From the NCBI GenBank assembly GCA_964573885.1, contig CAZNLL010000001.1, positions 33,749 through 97,748 of the forward strand: DNA of 64,000 nt. Reading direction: 5' to 3'. Within the stretch, counting starts at the first letter, position 1; every line of letters begins with the position of its first letter. The DNA is from CAZNLL01 sp964573885 (GTDB lineage Bacteria; Desulfobacterota; DSM-4660; Desulfatiglandales; Desulfatiglandaceae). Under the pieces are notes generated by a model. That model had not been told where the DNA came from and ran no database searches. It was given only the letters and a program-made list of their open reading frames with translations. Position numbers and translations under genes: made by a program. This document shows positions 8,718-17,263 of the stretch, piece after piece.

Positions 8718-9000
8718 ACGTTTGGTTTATCTTATTTCGGAGCACCCCGGAGGTCTTAAAGACCACCACCCGTCTTTCCCTCAACTGGAGGTCCTCAGTG
8801 GTTTGGGGGTTCCTGCCTCTCCTCGCTGATTTTTCTTTGACCACGAATTTGCCAAAACCACTGATGAGGAGGTCTTCTCCGTTTTCCAGGGTATTCTTGA
8901 TGATCTCCAGGAGACTCTCGACCGCACTCCGAGACTGGCTTTTACTGAGTCCGACTTGGTGATAGATGCTATTGATAATTTTTTCTTTGGTCAAGGCCAC
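8701..9000 (-). CDS. ihfA: Integration host factor alpha-like DNA-bending protein (HU/IHF family)
   Basis: From the GTG at 9000 the protein is 99 residues, the usual IhfA length, and begins VALTKEKIINSIYHQVGLSK. The beta-arm motif GRNPQT and the ISGFGKFVVKEKSARRGRNP stretch are diagnostic of HU/IHF proteins. A strong Shine-Dalgarno (gaggaggg) lies about 8 bases before the GTG, which is why this start is preferred to a longer frame beginning at 9054. Assignment to the IHF alpha chain rather than HU follows from LTKEKI at the N-terminus and the LRERRVVVFKTSGVLRNKIN segment. Its own promoter is at 9069-9097. It bends DNA in promoters, recombination and replication. Confidence 0.87.
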   Translation of the reverse strand: MALTKEKIINSIYHQVGLSKSQSRSAVESLLEIIKNTLENGEDLLISGFGKFVVKEKSARRGRNPQTTEDLQLRERRVVVFKTSGVLRNKINQTSKGSR

Positions 9001-9068
9001 CTTCCACCCTCCTCGTCTTAAAAGCTTAAGGGGCACGGATTGATAAACTTCCAAATTCTTGAATAAGA

Positions 9069-9097
9069 AATATGGCTTATGCCGAAAGTGGTGTCAA
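9069..9097 (-). promoter_or_regulatory. Sigma-70-type promoter for ihfA
   Basis: On the minus strand TTGACA (9097-9092) and CATATT (9074-9069) are separated by 17 bases. It overlaps the end of coaD and points at ihfA, leaving a leader of about 60 bases. Confidence 0.6.
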
Positions 9098-9591
9098 GCA
9101 TTTTTTGTTTGTGAGAACTTTTCTTTCAATTGCCGGGCCACTACATCAGGCACCAGACCACTGATGTCCCCCCCGAAGCTGGCTGCTTCCTTGATGATGG
9201 TGGAACTGATATAGAACCACTTGTAGTCGGTCATCAAGAAGATGGACTGGACATGTCGATTCAGTTTCCGATTCATAAGGGCCATCTGGAACTCGTATTC
9301 AAAGTCTGACAGGGCCCGGAGCCCCCTGAGAACCACCTTTGAGTGCTTTTTCACGGCGTAATCCACCAACATGCCGTCGAAGGTGTCTACCTCAATATTG
9401 GGCTTGTTTTTAACCGCCTCTTTGATCATGTAAATCCTCTCTTCAACGGTAAAGAGGGGATTCTTTTGAGGGTTTTTGAGGACAGCGATAATGAGGGTGT
9501 CGAATATCTCAAGGGCTCGGTTGACAATGCTCAAGTGTCCGTTGGTGATGGGATCAAAGAAACCAGGATAAATCGCTGTTTTTTCGCTCAT
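9094..9591 (-). CDS. coaD: Phosphopantetheine adenylyltransferase
   Basis: This 165-residue protein catalyses the penultimate step of coenzyme A synthesis, 4'-phosphopantetheine plus ATP to dephospho-CoA. The N-terminal motif IYPGFFDPITNGHLSIV carries the TxGH nucleotidyltransferase signature. VVLRGLRALSDFEYEFQMA and YISSTIIKEAASFGGDISGLVP are conserved CoaD blocks. Length is normal. Its start overlaps the rsmD stop as ATGA, giving translational coupling; coaD and rsmD are paired in many bacteria. Confidence 0.96.
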   Translation of the reverse strand: MSEKTAIYPGFFDPITNGHLSIVNRALEIFDTLIIAVLKNPQKNPLFTVEERIYMIKEAVKNKPNIEVDTFDGMLVDYAVKKHSKVVLRGLRALSDFEYEFQMALMNRKLNRHVQSIFLMTDYKWFYISSTIIKEAASFGGDISGLVPDVVARQLKEKFSQTKNA

Positions 9592-10151
9592 TTTTTAACC
9601 TCATGCCTGTAGATGCTGATTCTCGTGTCACCGTATAACCGGGTGTCCACTCTCCGGAGCTCGCCCACAAGACAGGGCGCCCTCTCTGCCTTTGCCGTTT
9701 CCGCGATCACATAGGACCCTGAGGACAGTACATCCATGGCCGTAAGCCTTGTGAGGGATGAGGGGATCAGGTTTTGGCCGTAAGGGGGATCCAGAAAGGC
9801 CAGATCAAAGCATCCCTTGACCATGGGATGGTCTCGGGGCATGCCCTTCCTCAGATTCCACCTTAAAAGGCCGGCCCGATTCTCATATCCGCATAAGGCC
9901 AGGTTCCTCTTTATCAAATGGATCGACTTCGGGGAGCGGTCCACAAAAAGGACCCACACAGCCCCCCTGCTGAGGGAGTCCAGACCCAAGCTGCCTGTCC
10001 CCGCAAAAAGGTCAAGCACCCTTAATCCGGTCAGATCCTGGCCGATAAGGTTGAATATCGCCGACCTTACCCGGTCGGAGGTGGGCCGGATGTTTGAGCC
10101 TTTGGGCGATATGAGGAGGCGGCCCGTGGCCCGCCCGCCCGTAATCCTCAT
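9588..10151 (-). CDS. rsmD: 16S rRNA (guanine(966)-N(2))-methyltransferase
   Basis: This 187-residue Rossmann-fold methyltransferase begins MRITGGRATGRLL, as RsmD proteins do. It has the SAM-binding motif VLDLFAGTGSLGLDSLSRGA (about residues 45-64) and the catalytic DPPYG motif near residue 120, typical of N2-guanine and N6-adenine enzymes. RsmD methylates G966 of 16S rRNA in the 30S subunit. It lies directly before coaD with an ATGA overlap. The 224 bases between it and psd downstream of 10151 hold no convincing gene. Confidence 0.94.
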   Translation of the reverse strand: MRITGGRATGRLLISPKGSNIRPTSDRVRSAIFNLIGQDLTGLRVLDLFAGTGSLGLDSLSRGAVWVLFVDRSPKSIHLIKRNLALCGYENRAGLLRWNLRKGMPRDHPMVKGCFDLAFLDPPYGQNLIPSSLTRLTAMDVLSSGSYVIAETAKAERAPCLVGELRRVDTRLYGDTRISIYRHEVKK

Positions 10152-10375
10152 GGAGCTATCTCCAGATCCGTAAAGCCCCTCTTCCCTCGGGAGGATGTCT
10201 TTGCCCCATCATATGATCCACGCGGCCCTTCATATGTCCTGATCGGTTTCAAGGTCCGCTACGCTCCCCCCATGGCTCCTTGCCTCAACCCTTCTTTTTC
10301 TCGATGTAAAAAGGTTGGGAAGGACATAAATGCCTTTTTTTCCTGTGCTCCGAGGGCTTTTTCGTGAATGTGTGT

Positions 10376-11089
10376 TCACGGTAGAATTCCGATGACCGTT
10401 TCTCCGGCCTTGACCTTTTGGTTGAGGGTCACGGCAACACGGCTTTCAACGGGAAGGCATACCTCCAGCCTGGAGCCGAAACGAATGAGTCCGAAGCGCT
10501 GGCCTGAAACCACTTCATCCCCTTCTTTGATCCAGCACGAGATGCGTCTGGCGATGAGCCCTGCAATTTGGATAAATACGATCTTGCAGGCATCCAAGGT
10601 CTGAAGGGTGATTCGATTGCTCTCGTTATATTTTGAGGCCTTATCCAGATTGGCGGAGAAAAATTTGCCCGGGTGATAAGTCACCTGTTGAATCGTGCCC
10701 CCCACGGGAATTCGGTTTACATGGACATCAAAGAGGGACATAAAAATGCTGATTCTCACCGCGGGTTCACCGGAAGGGCTGTCCCTTTGCGTAAGACGCC
10801 GGATTTCAACAACCTTGCCGTCTGCCGGGGTGAGCACCGCCTTGCGATCGGCCTCATTTTCCCGGTGGGGATCCCTGAAAAAGTAGATGATAAAAAGACT
10901 GAGCACAGCCAGAAACACAGATACGGGAAGGAGAGGGAAGTATAAGGAAAGGAAGGTCAAGCCGCAGCTTATGAGTATAAACGGGATGCCTTCCTTGGCG
11001 ATAGGCCACTTGTTGTGAACGTGTGACGGGTTCAATGATCTTTGGGGGGTCTCTGTTCTTCGGTGTATGTCCCGGCTCTTTGAGGCCAA
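10376..11089 (-). CDS. psd: Phosphatidylserine decarboxylase proenzyme (short, Psd-A type)
   Basis: The protein converts phosphatidylserine to phosphatidylethanolamine in the inner membrane. It begins its conserved part with PIAKEGIPFI, has membrane segments near residues 38-75, RISIFMSLFDVHVNRIP, and the C-terminal self-cleavage site RFGS, where the serine becomes the pyruvoyl group. This short form is typical of anaerobes and Gram-positives. The start is uncertain. The longest frame opens with a TTG at 11089 without a good ribosome site, while an ATG at 11111, nearer the promoter, opens another frame through a run of six C residues. An indel or a downstream start is possible. Confidence 0.88.
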   Translation of the reverse strand: MASKSRDIHRRTETPQRSLNPSHVHNKWPIAKEGIPFILISCGLTFLSLYFPLLPVSVFLAVLSLFIIYFFRDPHRENEADRKAVLTPADGKVVEIRRLTQRDSPSGEPAVRISIFMSLFDVHVNRIPVGGTIQQVTYHPGKFFSANLDKASKYNESNRITLQTLDACKIVFIQIAGLIARRISCWIKEGDEVVSGQRFGLIRFGSRLEVCLPVESRVAVTLNQKVKAGETVIGILP

Positions 11090-11142
11090 GGTCAGATCTT
11101 AGCTTGTCCATGCTCGAAAGGCGTGCCTTTCAGGCAGATGCT

Positions 11143-11170
11143 ATTATAGGAATTGGTTCCTCTTTGTCAA
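11143..11170 (-). promoter_or_regulatory. Consensus sigma-70 promoter upstream of psd
   Basis: On the minus strand TTGACA (11170-11165) and TATAAT (11148-11143) are both perfect consensus hexamers with a 16-base spacer. The expected transcript starts near 11136 and reads into psd, probably continuing into rsmD and coaD. Confidence 0.75.
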
Positions 11171-11241
11171 TGGCCTAATCTCCCGGGCCTTTGCCCGTTA
11201 ATAGGACGCTGCGGTAAGCCATCCCGTTCCGGCCCGGGCCA

Positions 11242-11949
11242 TCACGAGGGGGTGGATGGCTTGGGGGCAAAGGGGTTGGGGCGAATATCCGGGGGCCTGA
11301 GGTAAATGGGGTCAAGGGTGTGGGGGTCGTCGAAATCCCGGGTCAGGAAACGCCTGAGGCCCAGGGCGCCCACAGCGGAGGCCCTGAGATTCCAGAGGTA
11401 GGAGGGGGCCAGCAGGGCCCTGGGCCCGAGAATTTCCCTGAGTTGTGAGGCCTGAGTTTCAAAGTTGTTTCCTATGAACAGGGTGGGCTCCACAAAATAG
11501 CTGGGAAAATCAATGAGTTTTATAGACTTATCCTCCGTGATCCTGATCATCTCCTGTCTCTCGGTCCAGGTAAAGGTGGCGGTAAAGAGCTCTCCCCTTC
11601 TGGAATCAAGAACCGGCGCCACAGGGAGATCCTGATAAGGCCACTGGCTGGCCAGTGCCTCCAGACTGGCGATGCCGATCATGGGGATCCTGAGACAATG
11701 GCCCAGGCCCTTGGCGGCGGCAAGACCCACCCTCAACCCGGTAAAGCTGCCCGGGCCTCGGGCCACCACCAGGGCGGTTAGGTCACGGATTTCTGTACTG
11801 GAGGTCTCCAGCAGGAAGTCAAGGGCCGGCATAAGTGATCCAAAATGGCCTCTCCCTTCGGACATGAAATATTCGGCCAGGACTGAGCCCTCCTCCTTGA
11901 GGAGGGCCAAGGAAAACTGCACGGTGGAGGTGTTAATGGCCAGAAGCAC
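11242..11949 (-). CDS. tsaB: tRNA N6-threonylcarbamoyladenosine biosynthesis protein TsaB
   Basis: This 235-residue protein of the ASKHA fold is the partner of TsaD in the t6A37 modification of ANN-decoding tRNAs. It begins LLAINTSTVQFSLALL and has the conserved VARGPGSFTGLRVGLAAAKGL (about residues 62-82) and IGIASLEALA, all diagnostic of TsaB. The start is a GTG at 11949 with a poor Shine-Dalgarno. It is the last gene of the long minus-strand run that begins at rpsB. Confidence 0.94.
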   Translation of the reverse strand: MLLAINTSTVQFSLALLKEEGSVLAEYFMSEGRGHFGSLMPALDFLLETSSTEIRDLTALVVARGPGSFTGLRVGLAAAKGLGHCLRIPMIGIASLEALASQWPYQDLPVAPVLDSRRGELFTATFTWTERQEMIRITEDKSIKLIDFPSYFVEPTLFIGNNFETQASQLREILGPRALLAPSYLWNLRASAVGALGLRRFLTRDFDDPHTLDPIYLRPPDIRPNPFAPKPSTPS

Positions 11950-11967
11950 GAACGCCGGTACCCTATA

Positions 11968-13047
11968 TCATTCCAATAGCCTGGTCACGTCATTGTAAAT
12001 GACGACGGCCATAAGCATGATAAGAAGAAAGAGGCCGACCTTTTGGGCCAGATCCCGTTTTTTGATGCTCAAGGGTTTTCCGATGACGAGTTCAATAAAG
12101 AGGAAAATAAGAAAACCCCCATCCAGGACCGGGACGGGAAGGAGGTTGAGGATGCCCAGATTGATGCTGATGACGGCCATAAAAGGAAAAAGGTAGGTCA
12201 GGTTCTCCTTGGCCAACTGGCCGGTCATCTGGCCGATCATGATGGGGCCCCCAAGGGTCTTCATGGGAACCACTCTCTGGATTAATTTGACAATGGTCAC
12301 ACACGTCAGTTCAATGATCTCCCAGGTTCTTCTAAAACCTTCTTTGACGGCTTGGAGGGGTCCCAGTGAGATCTTTTCGAATGTTCCCGCCGCCACGATA
12401 CCCATGAGGGCCGTCTTGACTTCTTCTCCAAAGATGTTTTTTACCACGGACATTTCAGGGACCACGGTAAGGGTTTTGAATTGGTCTCCTCTCTTCACCG
12501 TGATCTGAAGGGGCTTGCCCGCGCTGCCCTTCACAATCTCTTTGATTTGAGACCATTTTCCTGTCTCTTCTCCACCTGCAGCAACAATCAGGTCTCCCTT
12601 TAACAGGCCGGCCTTTTCCGCAGGGGACCCCTCTCTGACCTGTCCCACTTCGGGTATCATCACCTGAATGCCCACGGCCATGTAAAAGAAGCAGAAGATA
12701 AGCAACGCCAGGAAAAGATTGAAGCAGGGACCCGCCGCCACGATGGCCATCCGCTTGAGCACGTGCTGATTGCTGAAAGACCTCTCCTCTTTTTCCGGGG
12801 GAATGGGCTCTTCATCATCGTGACTCTCTCCCAGCATCTTCACGTATCCCCCCAGGGGGACGAGGGACACAAGGTATTCGGTCTCTCCCCATTTTTTGCC
12901 CACCAATTTCGGGCCGAATCCCAGGGAAAACTTAAGGACCTCCACCCCAAAGTACTTGGCAACGAGAAAATGGCCCAACTCATGGAAGAAGATGAGAATG
13001 CCCAGAACAAAAATGAAGGGCAATATGTAATAAAGAAAGATACTCAT
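11968..13047 (-). CDS. rseP: RIP zinc metalloprotease RseP (site-2 protease)
   Basis: This 359-residue inner-membrane protease has the zinc-binding HELGH motif at residues 22-26 in the first membrane segment and the second motif VPVLDGG near the C-terminus. One PDZ domain lies between them (about residues 120-200: VGQVREGSPAEKAGLLKGDLI). In E. coli RseP cuts the anti-sigma factor RseA and remnant signal peptides. Here it has one PDZ domain rather than the two of E. coli, as in many deltaproteobacteria. It follows dxr, as in most Gram-negative genomes. Confidence 0.95.
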   Translation of the reverse strand: MSIFLYYILPFIFVLGILIFFHELGHFLVAKYFGVEVLKFSLGFGPKLVGKKWGETEYLVSLVPLGGYVKMLGESHDDEEPIPPEKEERSFSNQHVLKRMAIVAAGPCFNLFLALLIFCFFYMAVGIQVMIPEVGQVREGSPAEKAGLLKGDLIVAAGGEETGKWSQIKEIVKGSAGKPLQITVKRGDQFKTLTVVPEMSVVKNIFGEEVKTALMGIVAAGTFEKISLGPLQAVKEGFRRTWEIIELTCVTIVKLIQRVVPMKTLGGPIMIGQMTGQLAKENLTYLFPFMAVISINLGILNLLPVPVLDGGFLIFLFIELVIGKPLSIKKRDLAQKVGLFLLIMLMAVVIYNDVTRLLE

Positions 13048-13079
13048 TTCTTAAACTATAAACGCTTTGCCCGGTAAGG

Positions 13080-14237
13080 TCAAACCCTTGTAAGGGCCCT
13101 AAAGACTCTGTCCCGAGCCCACCTGTCGGCGTCCATAATGGTTTCAACGCTGTCTATGGGTTGGGGTTCGTGCCCTTGAAGGGCCTCTTCTATGAGAGCG
13201 GGAATTTGCAAAAACCCGATGCGACCGGCCAGAAAGCTCTCTACGGCCACCTCGTTTGCCCCGTTTAATACCACAGGCATGGTGCCTCCTGCGTTTGCTG
13301 CATCAAGGGCCAGGCGAAGACAGGGGAATTTCTTAAGGTCCGGCTTCTGAAAGGTCAGGGCCTTGATTTTCTCCAACTCGAGGGGGGGAAGGTCGTTCTT
13401 CTCATGGGAGGGGAAGGAAAGGGCATAGGCTATGGGTATAAGCATGTCAGGGACGCCCATCTGGGCGATGATGGATCCGTCCCTATAGACAACCATGGAG
13501 TGAACAATGCTCTCCGGGTGTATGAGGATACCGATTTGATCCCATTCCAGGTCAAAGAACCATTTCGCCTCGATCGTCTCGAGGCCTTTGTTCATTAAGG
13601 TGGCGGAATCCACGCTGATTTTTTGACCCATGCTCCAATTGGGGTGTTTCAAGGCCTGGGCCGGGGTGACCTCACGCATCTGGTCGAGGGAGAGGCCCCT
13701 GAAGGGGCCGCCCGATGCGGTGAGCATGACCCGGCTGAGGTCCTCTCTCCGGTGACCCTGAAGGCACTGGAGGATGGCACTGTGTTCGCTGTCCACAGGG
13801 AGAACGGACACGCCCTGCTTCTCCGCCTCCGTTTTGATCAGGGGACCGGCCAGGACCATGGTCTCCTTATTGGCCAGGGCCACATGTTTCCCGGCCTTAA
13901 TGGCCTCATAGGTGGGAATAAGCCCTGCGGCCCCTGTGACCGCTGAAATCACGGTATCCACTTCGGGCATCCTGACCAGATCAACAAGACCTCGGGGTCC
14001 CTTGAAGACCTTCGTCACGCCCTGATCAGCAAAGGCCGTGCCCAGCCCAGAGACATCCTCCTCTTGCAGGAAGCCCACGGCAAGGGGGCGAAATTCCTTA
14101 ACCTGCTCCAGCAGGAGGTCAACATTCCTCCCGGCACTCAGGGCGATGACCCGGTATTTTTCAGGATTGGTACGGATGACCTTGAGGGCCGTTAATCCGA
14201 TGGAACCGGTGGCCCCCAGTATGGCAATTTCTTTCAT
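13080..14237 (-). CDS. dxr: 1-deoxy-D-xylulose 5-phosphate reductoisomerase
   Basis: From the ATG at 14237 the enzyme is 385 residues and starts MKEIAILGATGSIGLTALKV, the NADPH-binding motif. It makes 2-C-methyl-D-erythritol 4-phosphate, the committed step of the MEP isoprenoid pathway. Conserved active-site blocks are visible: LANKETMVLAGPL, PVDSEHSAI, LTASGGPFR, NWSMGQKISVDSATLMNKGLE (Mg and substrate ligands) and VLNGANEVAV. An earlier frame start at 14291 would overlap nothing conserved. The gtgaggta Shine-Dalgarno precedes 14237. Confidence 0.96.
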   Translation of the reverse strand: MKEIAILGATGSIGLTALKVIRTNPEKYRVIALSAGRNVDLLLEQVKEFRPLAVGFLQEEDVSGLGTAFADQGVTKVFKGPRGLVDLVRMPEVDTVISAVTGAAGLIPTYEAIKAGKHVALANKETMVLAGPLIKTEAEKQGVSVLPVDSEHSAILQCLQGHRREDLSRVMLTASGGPFRGLSLDQMREVTPAQALKHPNWSMGQKISVDSATLMNKGLETIEAKWFFDLEWDQIGILIHPESIVHSMVVYRDGSIIAQMGVPDMLIPIAYALSFPSHEKNDLPPLELEKIKALTFQKPDLKKFPCLRLALDAANAGGTMPVVLNGANEVAVESFLAGRIGFLQIPALIEEALQGHEPQPIDSVETIMDADRWARDRVFRALTRV

Positions 14238-14278
14238 TACCTCACCATCTCCTGCCGGCGAGAAATCTTGCCTCAAGA

Positions 14279-15103
14279 TCATCTGGCCCACAGGGAGAGA
14301 TAAACATAAAGGACCGGTATGGCAAAGAGAAGGCCGTCGATTCTATCCAGGACCCCTCCGTGTCCGGGAAGGGCACGGCCCGAGTCCTTGACTTGGTGAC
14401 TCCTTTTTATCATGGATTCGACCAGGTCGCCTATCTGCCCCGCTACGGAGAGAATCAGTGCCAGGAGCAAGATGCCAGGCTCAACCCGGCGGAGGCCCAG
14501 AAGGTGCAGAAACCAGGCGGCTGCAAAAACACTGGTTGCAGCCCCCCCGACGGCCCCTTCCCATGTCTTGCCCGGGCTTACGGCTTCGTAGAGTTTGTGC
14601 TTGCCAAAGAGTCTCCCCAGGTAAAAGGCCCCCGTATCACTGGCGACGATAACCGTGAGAAGGAAGAAAATCCAAAGCCGGCCCTCGGGGTAGCGATCCA
14701 CCATCACGAGCATTGCAAGAGGGAGAGTGACATAAACGGGACCCAGTATTCCCCTGCCAAGATCCCCTGTAGATGCCTCATCGGCGGAGGGGTGGGCCAG
14801 CATGAAAACAGTCATGGGGATAAAGGCCCAAAGGATGATGATGGGAAGAAGCAGGTAGATTTCCCCCATGTACACGGCAAAGAACAGGACCAAGGCGATA
14901 AGGTGGTTCAGGACCTTGCAAGACCCGGGCAGGTCGGAAGCGCTCACTCTGTAAAACTCCCTCAAACCCACCATGGAGACCCCATAGAGAAAGGCATAGA
15001 ACAGCCATCTCGGGGCGAGGCCGATGAGGTAAATCCAAATGGGAACGGCGATGACGGCTGTAAGCCACCTCTTTGCGTGCATTTTGTGCTCAGGGTTCCC
15101 CAA
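14279..15103 (-). CDS. cdsA: Phosphatidate cytidylyltransferase (CDP-diglyceride synthase)
   Basis: This 274-residue membrane protein has about seven to eight hydrophobic segments and makes CDP-diacylglycerol from phosphatidate and CTP in the inner membrane. The family blocks SDTGAFYLGRLFGKHKL, SPGKTWEGAVGG and the C-terminal signature SGRALPGHGGVLDRIDGLLF are all present. The start is a TTG at 15103, preceded by a good aggggagg ribosome site; an ATG at 15082 is the alternative. It supplies the precursor used, via phosphatidylserine, by the nearby psd product. It lies between uppS and dxr in the usual order. Confidence 0.95.
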   Translation of the reverse strand: MGNPEHKMHAKRWLTAVIAVPIWIYLIGLAPRWLFYAFLYGVSMVGLREFYRVSASDLPGSCKVLNHLIALVLFFAVYMGEIYLLLPIIILWAFIPMTVFMLAHPSADEASTGDLGRGILGPVYVTLPLAMLVMVDRYPEGRLWIFFLLTVIVASDTGAFYLGRLFGKHKLYEAVSPGKTWEGAVGGAATSVFAAAWFLHLLGLRRVEPGILLLALILSVAGQIGDLVESMIKRSHQVKDSGRALPGHGGVLDRIDGLLFAIPVLYVYLSLWAR

Positions 15104-15164
15104 CAGTCCTCCCCTTTGGATTTACCTCATCTTGGTTGCGGTCAGATCAGGGGAGCCCGCTCCC

Positions 15165-15893
15165 TTAATCTCGGGCACCCCCAAACCTTCGTTCCCTCCG
15201 CTGGAAATCTTTGAGGGCCTCCATATACTCCGATCTCCCAAAATCAGGCCAGAGAGTGGGGGTCACATAGATCTCCGTGTAAGCAATCTGCCAGAGCAGG
15301 AAATTGCTTATCCGGTATTCCCCGCTGGTCCGAATAAGCAGGTCAGGGTCGGGCATCCCGGCCGTATAAAGGGCTTCTGAAATATCCTGATCTGAGATGT
15401 CGTCCCCCCTCATTTCACCTTGCTCCACCTTTTTAGCGAGCCTTTTGAAGGCATCCAAGATCTCCTGCCTGCCCCCATAACTCAAGGCCAAGATCAGGAC
15501 CATATCTTTGTTTGAGGCGGTCTCTTCAATGGTTTTTTCCAGGATTTTCCGGGTGTCTGCAGGCAGTTTCCGGATACTGCCAATGGCTTGAAGCCTGATG
15601 CCGTTTTCCTGCATCTCTTTCAACTCGCCCTTGAGAAAGCGGGTGAGGAGTTTCATAAGGGCCTGGATTTCAATTTGTGACCGCTTCCAGTTTTCTTCGG
15701 AAAAGGCATAAAGGGTCAGCCAGCCGATACCGATTTCACGGCTGGTGCGTACCACCTGTCTCACGGCTTCCGCCCCTTTCTCATGACCCTGAATGCGGTT
15801 CATGGCCCTCTTTTTGGCCCATCTACCGTTGCCATCCATAATGACGGCCACATGTTGGGGCAGTTTGTTGGGATCAAGAGATGTCATGCTCAT
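15165..15893 (-). CDS. uppS: Undecaprenyl diphosphate synthase (cis-prenyltransferase)
   Basis: This 242-residue enzyme elongates farnesyl diphosphate with isopentenyl diphosphate to make the C55 carrier lipid for peptidoglycan and O-antigen. The N-terminal motif HVAVIMDGNGRWAKKR carries the catalytic Asp. LTLYAFSEENWKRS and the C-terminal DPDLLIRTSGEYRISNFLLWQIAYTE are the other family signatures. Length is normal. It lies after frr with a gap of 84 bases. Confidence 0.96.
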   Translation of the reverse strand: MSMTSLDPNKLPQHVAVIMDGNGRWAKKRAMNRIQGHEKGAEAVRQVVRTSREIGIGWLTLYAFSEENWKRSQIEIQALMKLLTRFLKGELKEMQENGIRLQAIGSIRKLPADTRKILEKTIEETASNKDMVLILALSYGGRQEILDAFKRLAKKVEQGEMRGDDISDQDISEALYTAGMPDPDLLIRTSGEYRISNFLLWQIAYTEIYVTPTLWPDFGRSEYMEALKDFQRRERRFGGARD

Positions 15894-15977
15894 CTGCTTA
15901 TGGCTTTGGAAAGTTAAAAGAATTGAACCAGGGCTTGGGGAATTGGAATCAAAAGAAAGAGGCGCATTAAGAATCGT

Positions 15978-16535
15978 CTAAAATTCCATGATCTCCTGTT
16001 GCTTTTGGGCGGTGATCTCCTCAATCTTCTCTATGAACTCGTCTGTGATCTTTTGAACCTCTTCTTGGGCCTTATGAAATTCATCTTCCGAGATCTCTTT
16101 TTCCTTTTTCAGGTCCTTAAACATCTCGTTAGTCTCGCGCCTGTGGTTGCGCACCGAGATCTTACCTTCCTCGCCCATCTTTTTGGCCAGTTTGGCCAGT
16201 TCCTTGCGTCGTTCTTCGGTGAGGGGAGGGATGGGGATTCTGATGATCTTCCCGTCATTCATAGGGGTCAGCCCCAGTTCAGAGCGCAAAATGCTCTTTT
16301 CTATATCCCCGATGATGGACTGGTCCCAGGGTTGTATGGTAATAAGGCGACTATCAGGAACGGAAATGGATGCGGTCTGCTCAAGGGGCATCTGTGTATC
16401 ATAACAGTCCACCTTGATCCCGTCCAGCAAGGCTGTGGAGGCCCGCCCTGTTCTGATCCTCTTAAATTCCCGTTTAAGGGCTTCCACAGTCTTTGTCATT
16501 TGTTCCCGCAATTCGGAAAGTATTTCATCCTTCAT
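15978..16535 (-). CDS. frr: Ribosome recycling factor
   Basis: This 185-residue protein is the standard length for RRF, which with EF-G splits post-termination ribosomes. Conserved stretches include FKRIRTGRAS near residue 25, LEQTASISVPDSRLITIQPWD and IPPLTEERRKELAKLAKK. The C-terminal half is the long three-helix bundle. Its ATG overlaps the pyrH stop as ATGA, so the two are translationally coupled. Confidence 0.97.
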   Translation of the reverse strand: MKDEILSELREQMTKTVEALKREFKRIRTGRASTALLDGIKVDCYDTQMPLEQTASISVPDSRLITIQPWDQSIIGDIEKSILRSELGLTPMNDGKIIRIPIPPLTEERRKELAKLAKKMGEEGKISVRNHRRETNEMFKDLKKEKEISEDEFHKAQEEVQKITDEFIEKIEEITAQKQQEIMEF

Positions 16536-17263
16536 GACGCCTCTCCAGCGATAAGGGTTCCCACCCGCTCCTTTGAAATGATCTTCAGCAAATTCCCCTT
16601 CTTCCTGAGGTTGAATACAATGATGGGCAATTCATGACCCATAGCCAGGGAAACTGCGGTGAGGTCCATGACTTTGAGATTCCTTTTGAGGACTTCCTGG
16701 TAGGTCAATTGCCCGTAAGGTTGTACCGACGGGTCCGTCTTGGGATCCACCCGGTAAACCCCGTCCACTTTGGTGGCCTTCAAGAGGACCTCCGCATCAA
16801 TTTCCATGGCCCTCAGAGCCGCCGCCGTATCCGTGGTAAAGTATGGGTTGCCGGTTCCCGCCCCAAAAATGACGATATGGTTTTTTGAGAGGTGGGAGAT
16901 GGCACGTTCCCTTACATAGGGCTCTGCAATCTTGATCATGTCCACGGCGGTCATGATTCGTGTTTTCAGCCCCATACGTTGCAGGGCCTCACCCAGGGCC
17001 AGGGAATTGATAATGGTGGCCAGCATTCCCATATGGTCGGCCGCAACCCGACTGACCCCATAAGCCTCGGCCTGGAGGCCCCTGAATATATTTCCGCCCC
17101 CCACCACGATGGCCACCTCCACACCCAGTTCGTGGACGGTGGAGATTTCGGATGCCACCGTTTGAAGGACGGAGGGATCAATCCCGAAAGACCGCTCCCC
17201 CATGAGGGCCTCCCCGCTCAATTTAAGGAGGACCCGCTTGAAATAGCTGTGCGCCTCAGGCAT
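16532..17263 (-). CDS. pyrH: UMP kinase
   Basis: This 243-residue bacterial UMP kinase of the amino-acid-kinase fold converts UMP to UDP. It begins near RVLLKLSGEALMG, has the glycine-rich VAIVVGGGNIFRG and ADHMGMLATIINSLAL, and GTGNPYFTTDTAAALRA, which lines the acceptor site. It lies between tsf and frr in the conserved order; its start overlaps the end of tsf by 8 bases. Bacterial PyrH is a hexamer regulated by GTP and UTP. Confidence 0.97.
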   Translation of the reverse strand: MPEAHSYFKRVLLKLSGEALMGERSFGIDPSVLQTVASEISTVHELGVEVAIVVGGGNIFRGLQAEAYGVSRVAADHMGMLATIINSLALGEALQRMGLKTRIMTAVDMIKIAEPYVRERAISHLSKNHIVIFGAGTGNPYFTTDTAAALRAMEIDAEVLLKATKVDGVYRVDPKTDPSVQPYGQLTYQEVLKRNLKVMDLTAVSLAMGHELPIIVFNLRKKGNLLKIISKERVGTLIAGEAS

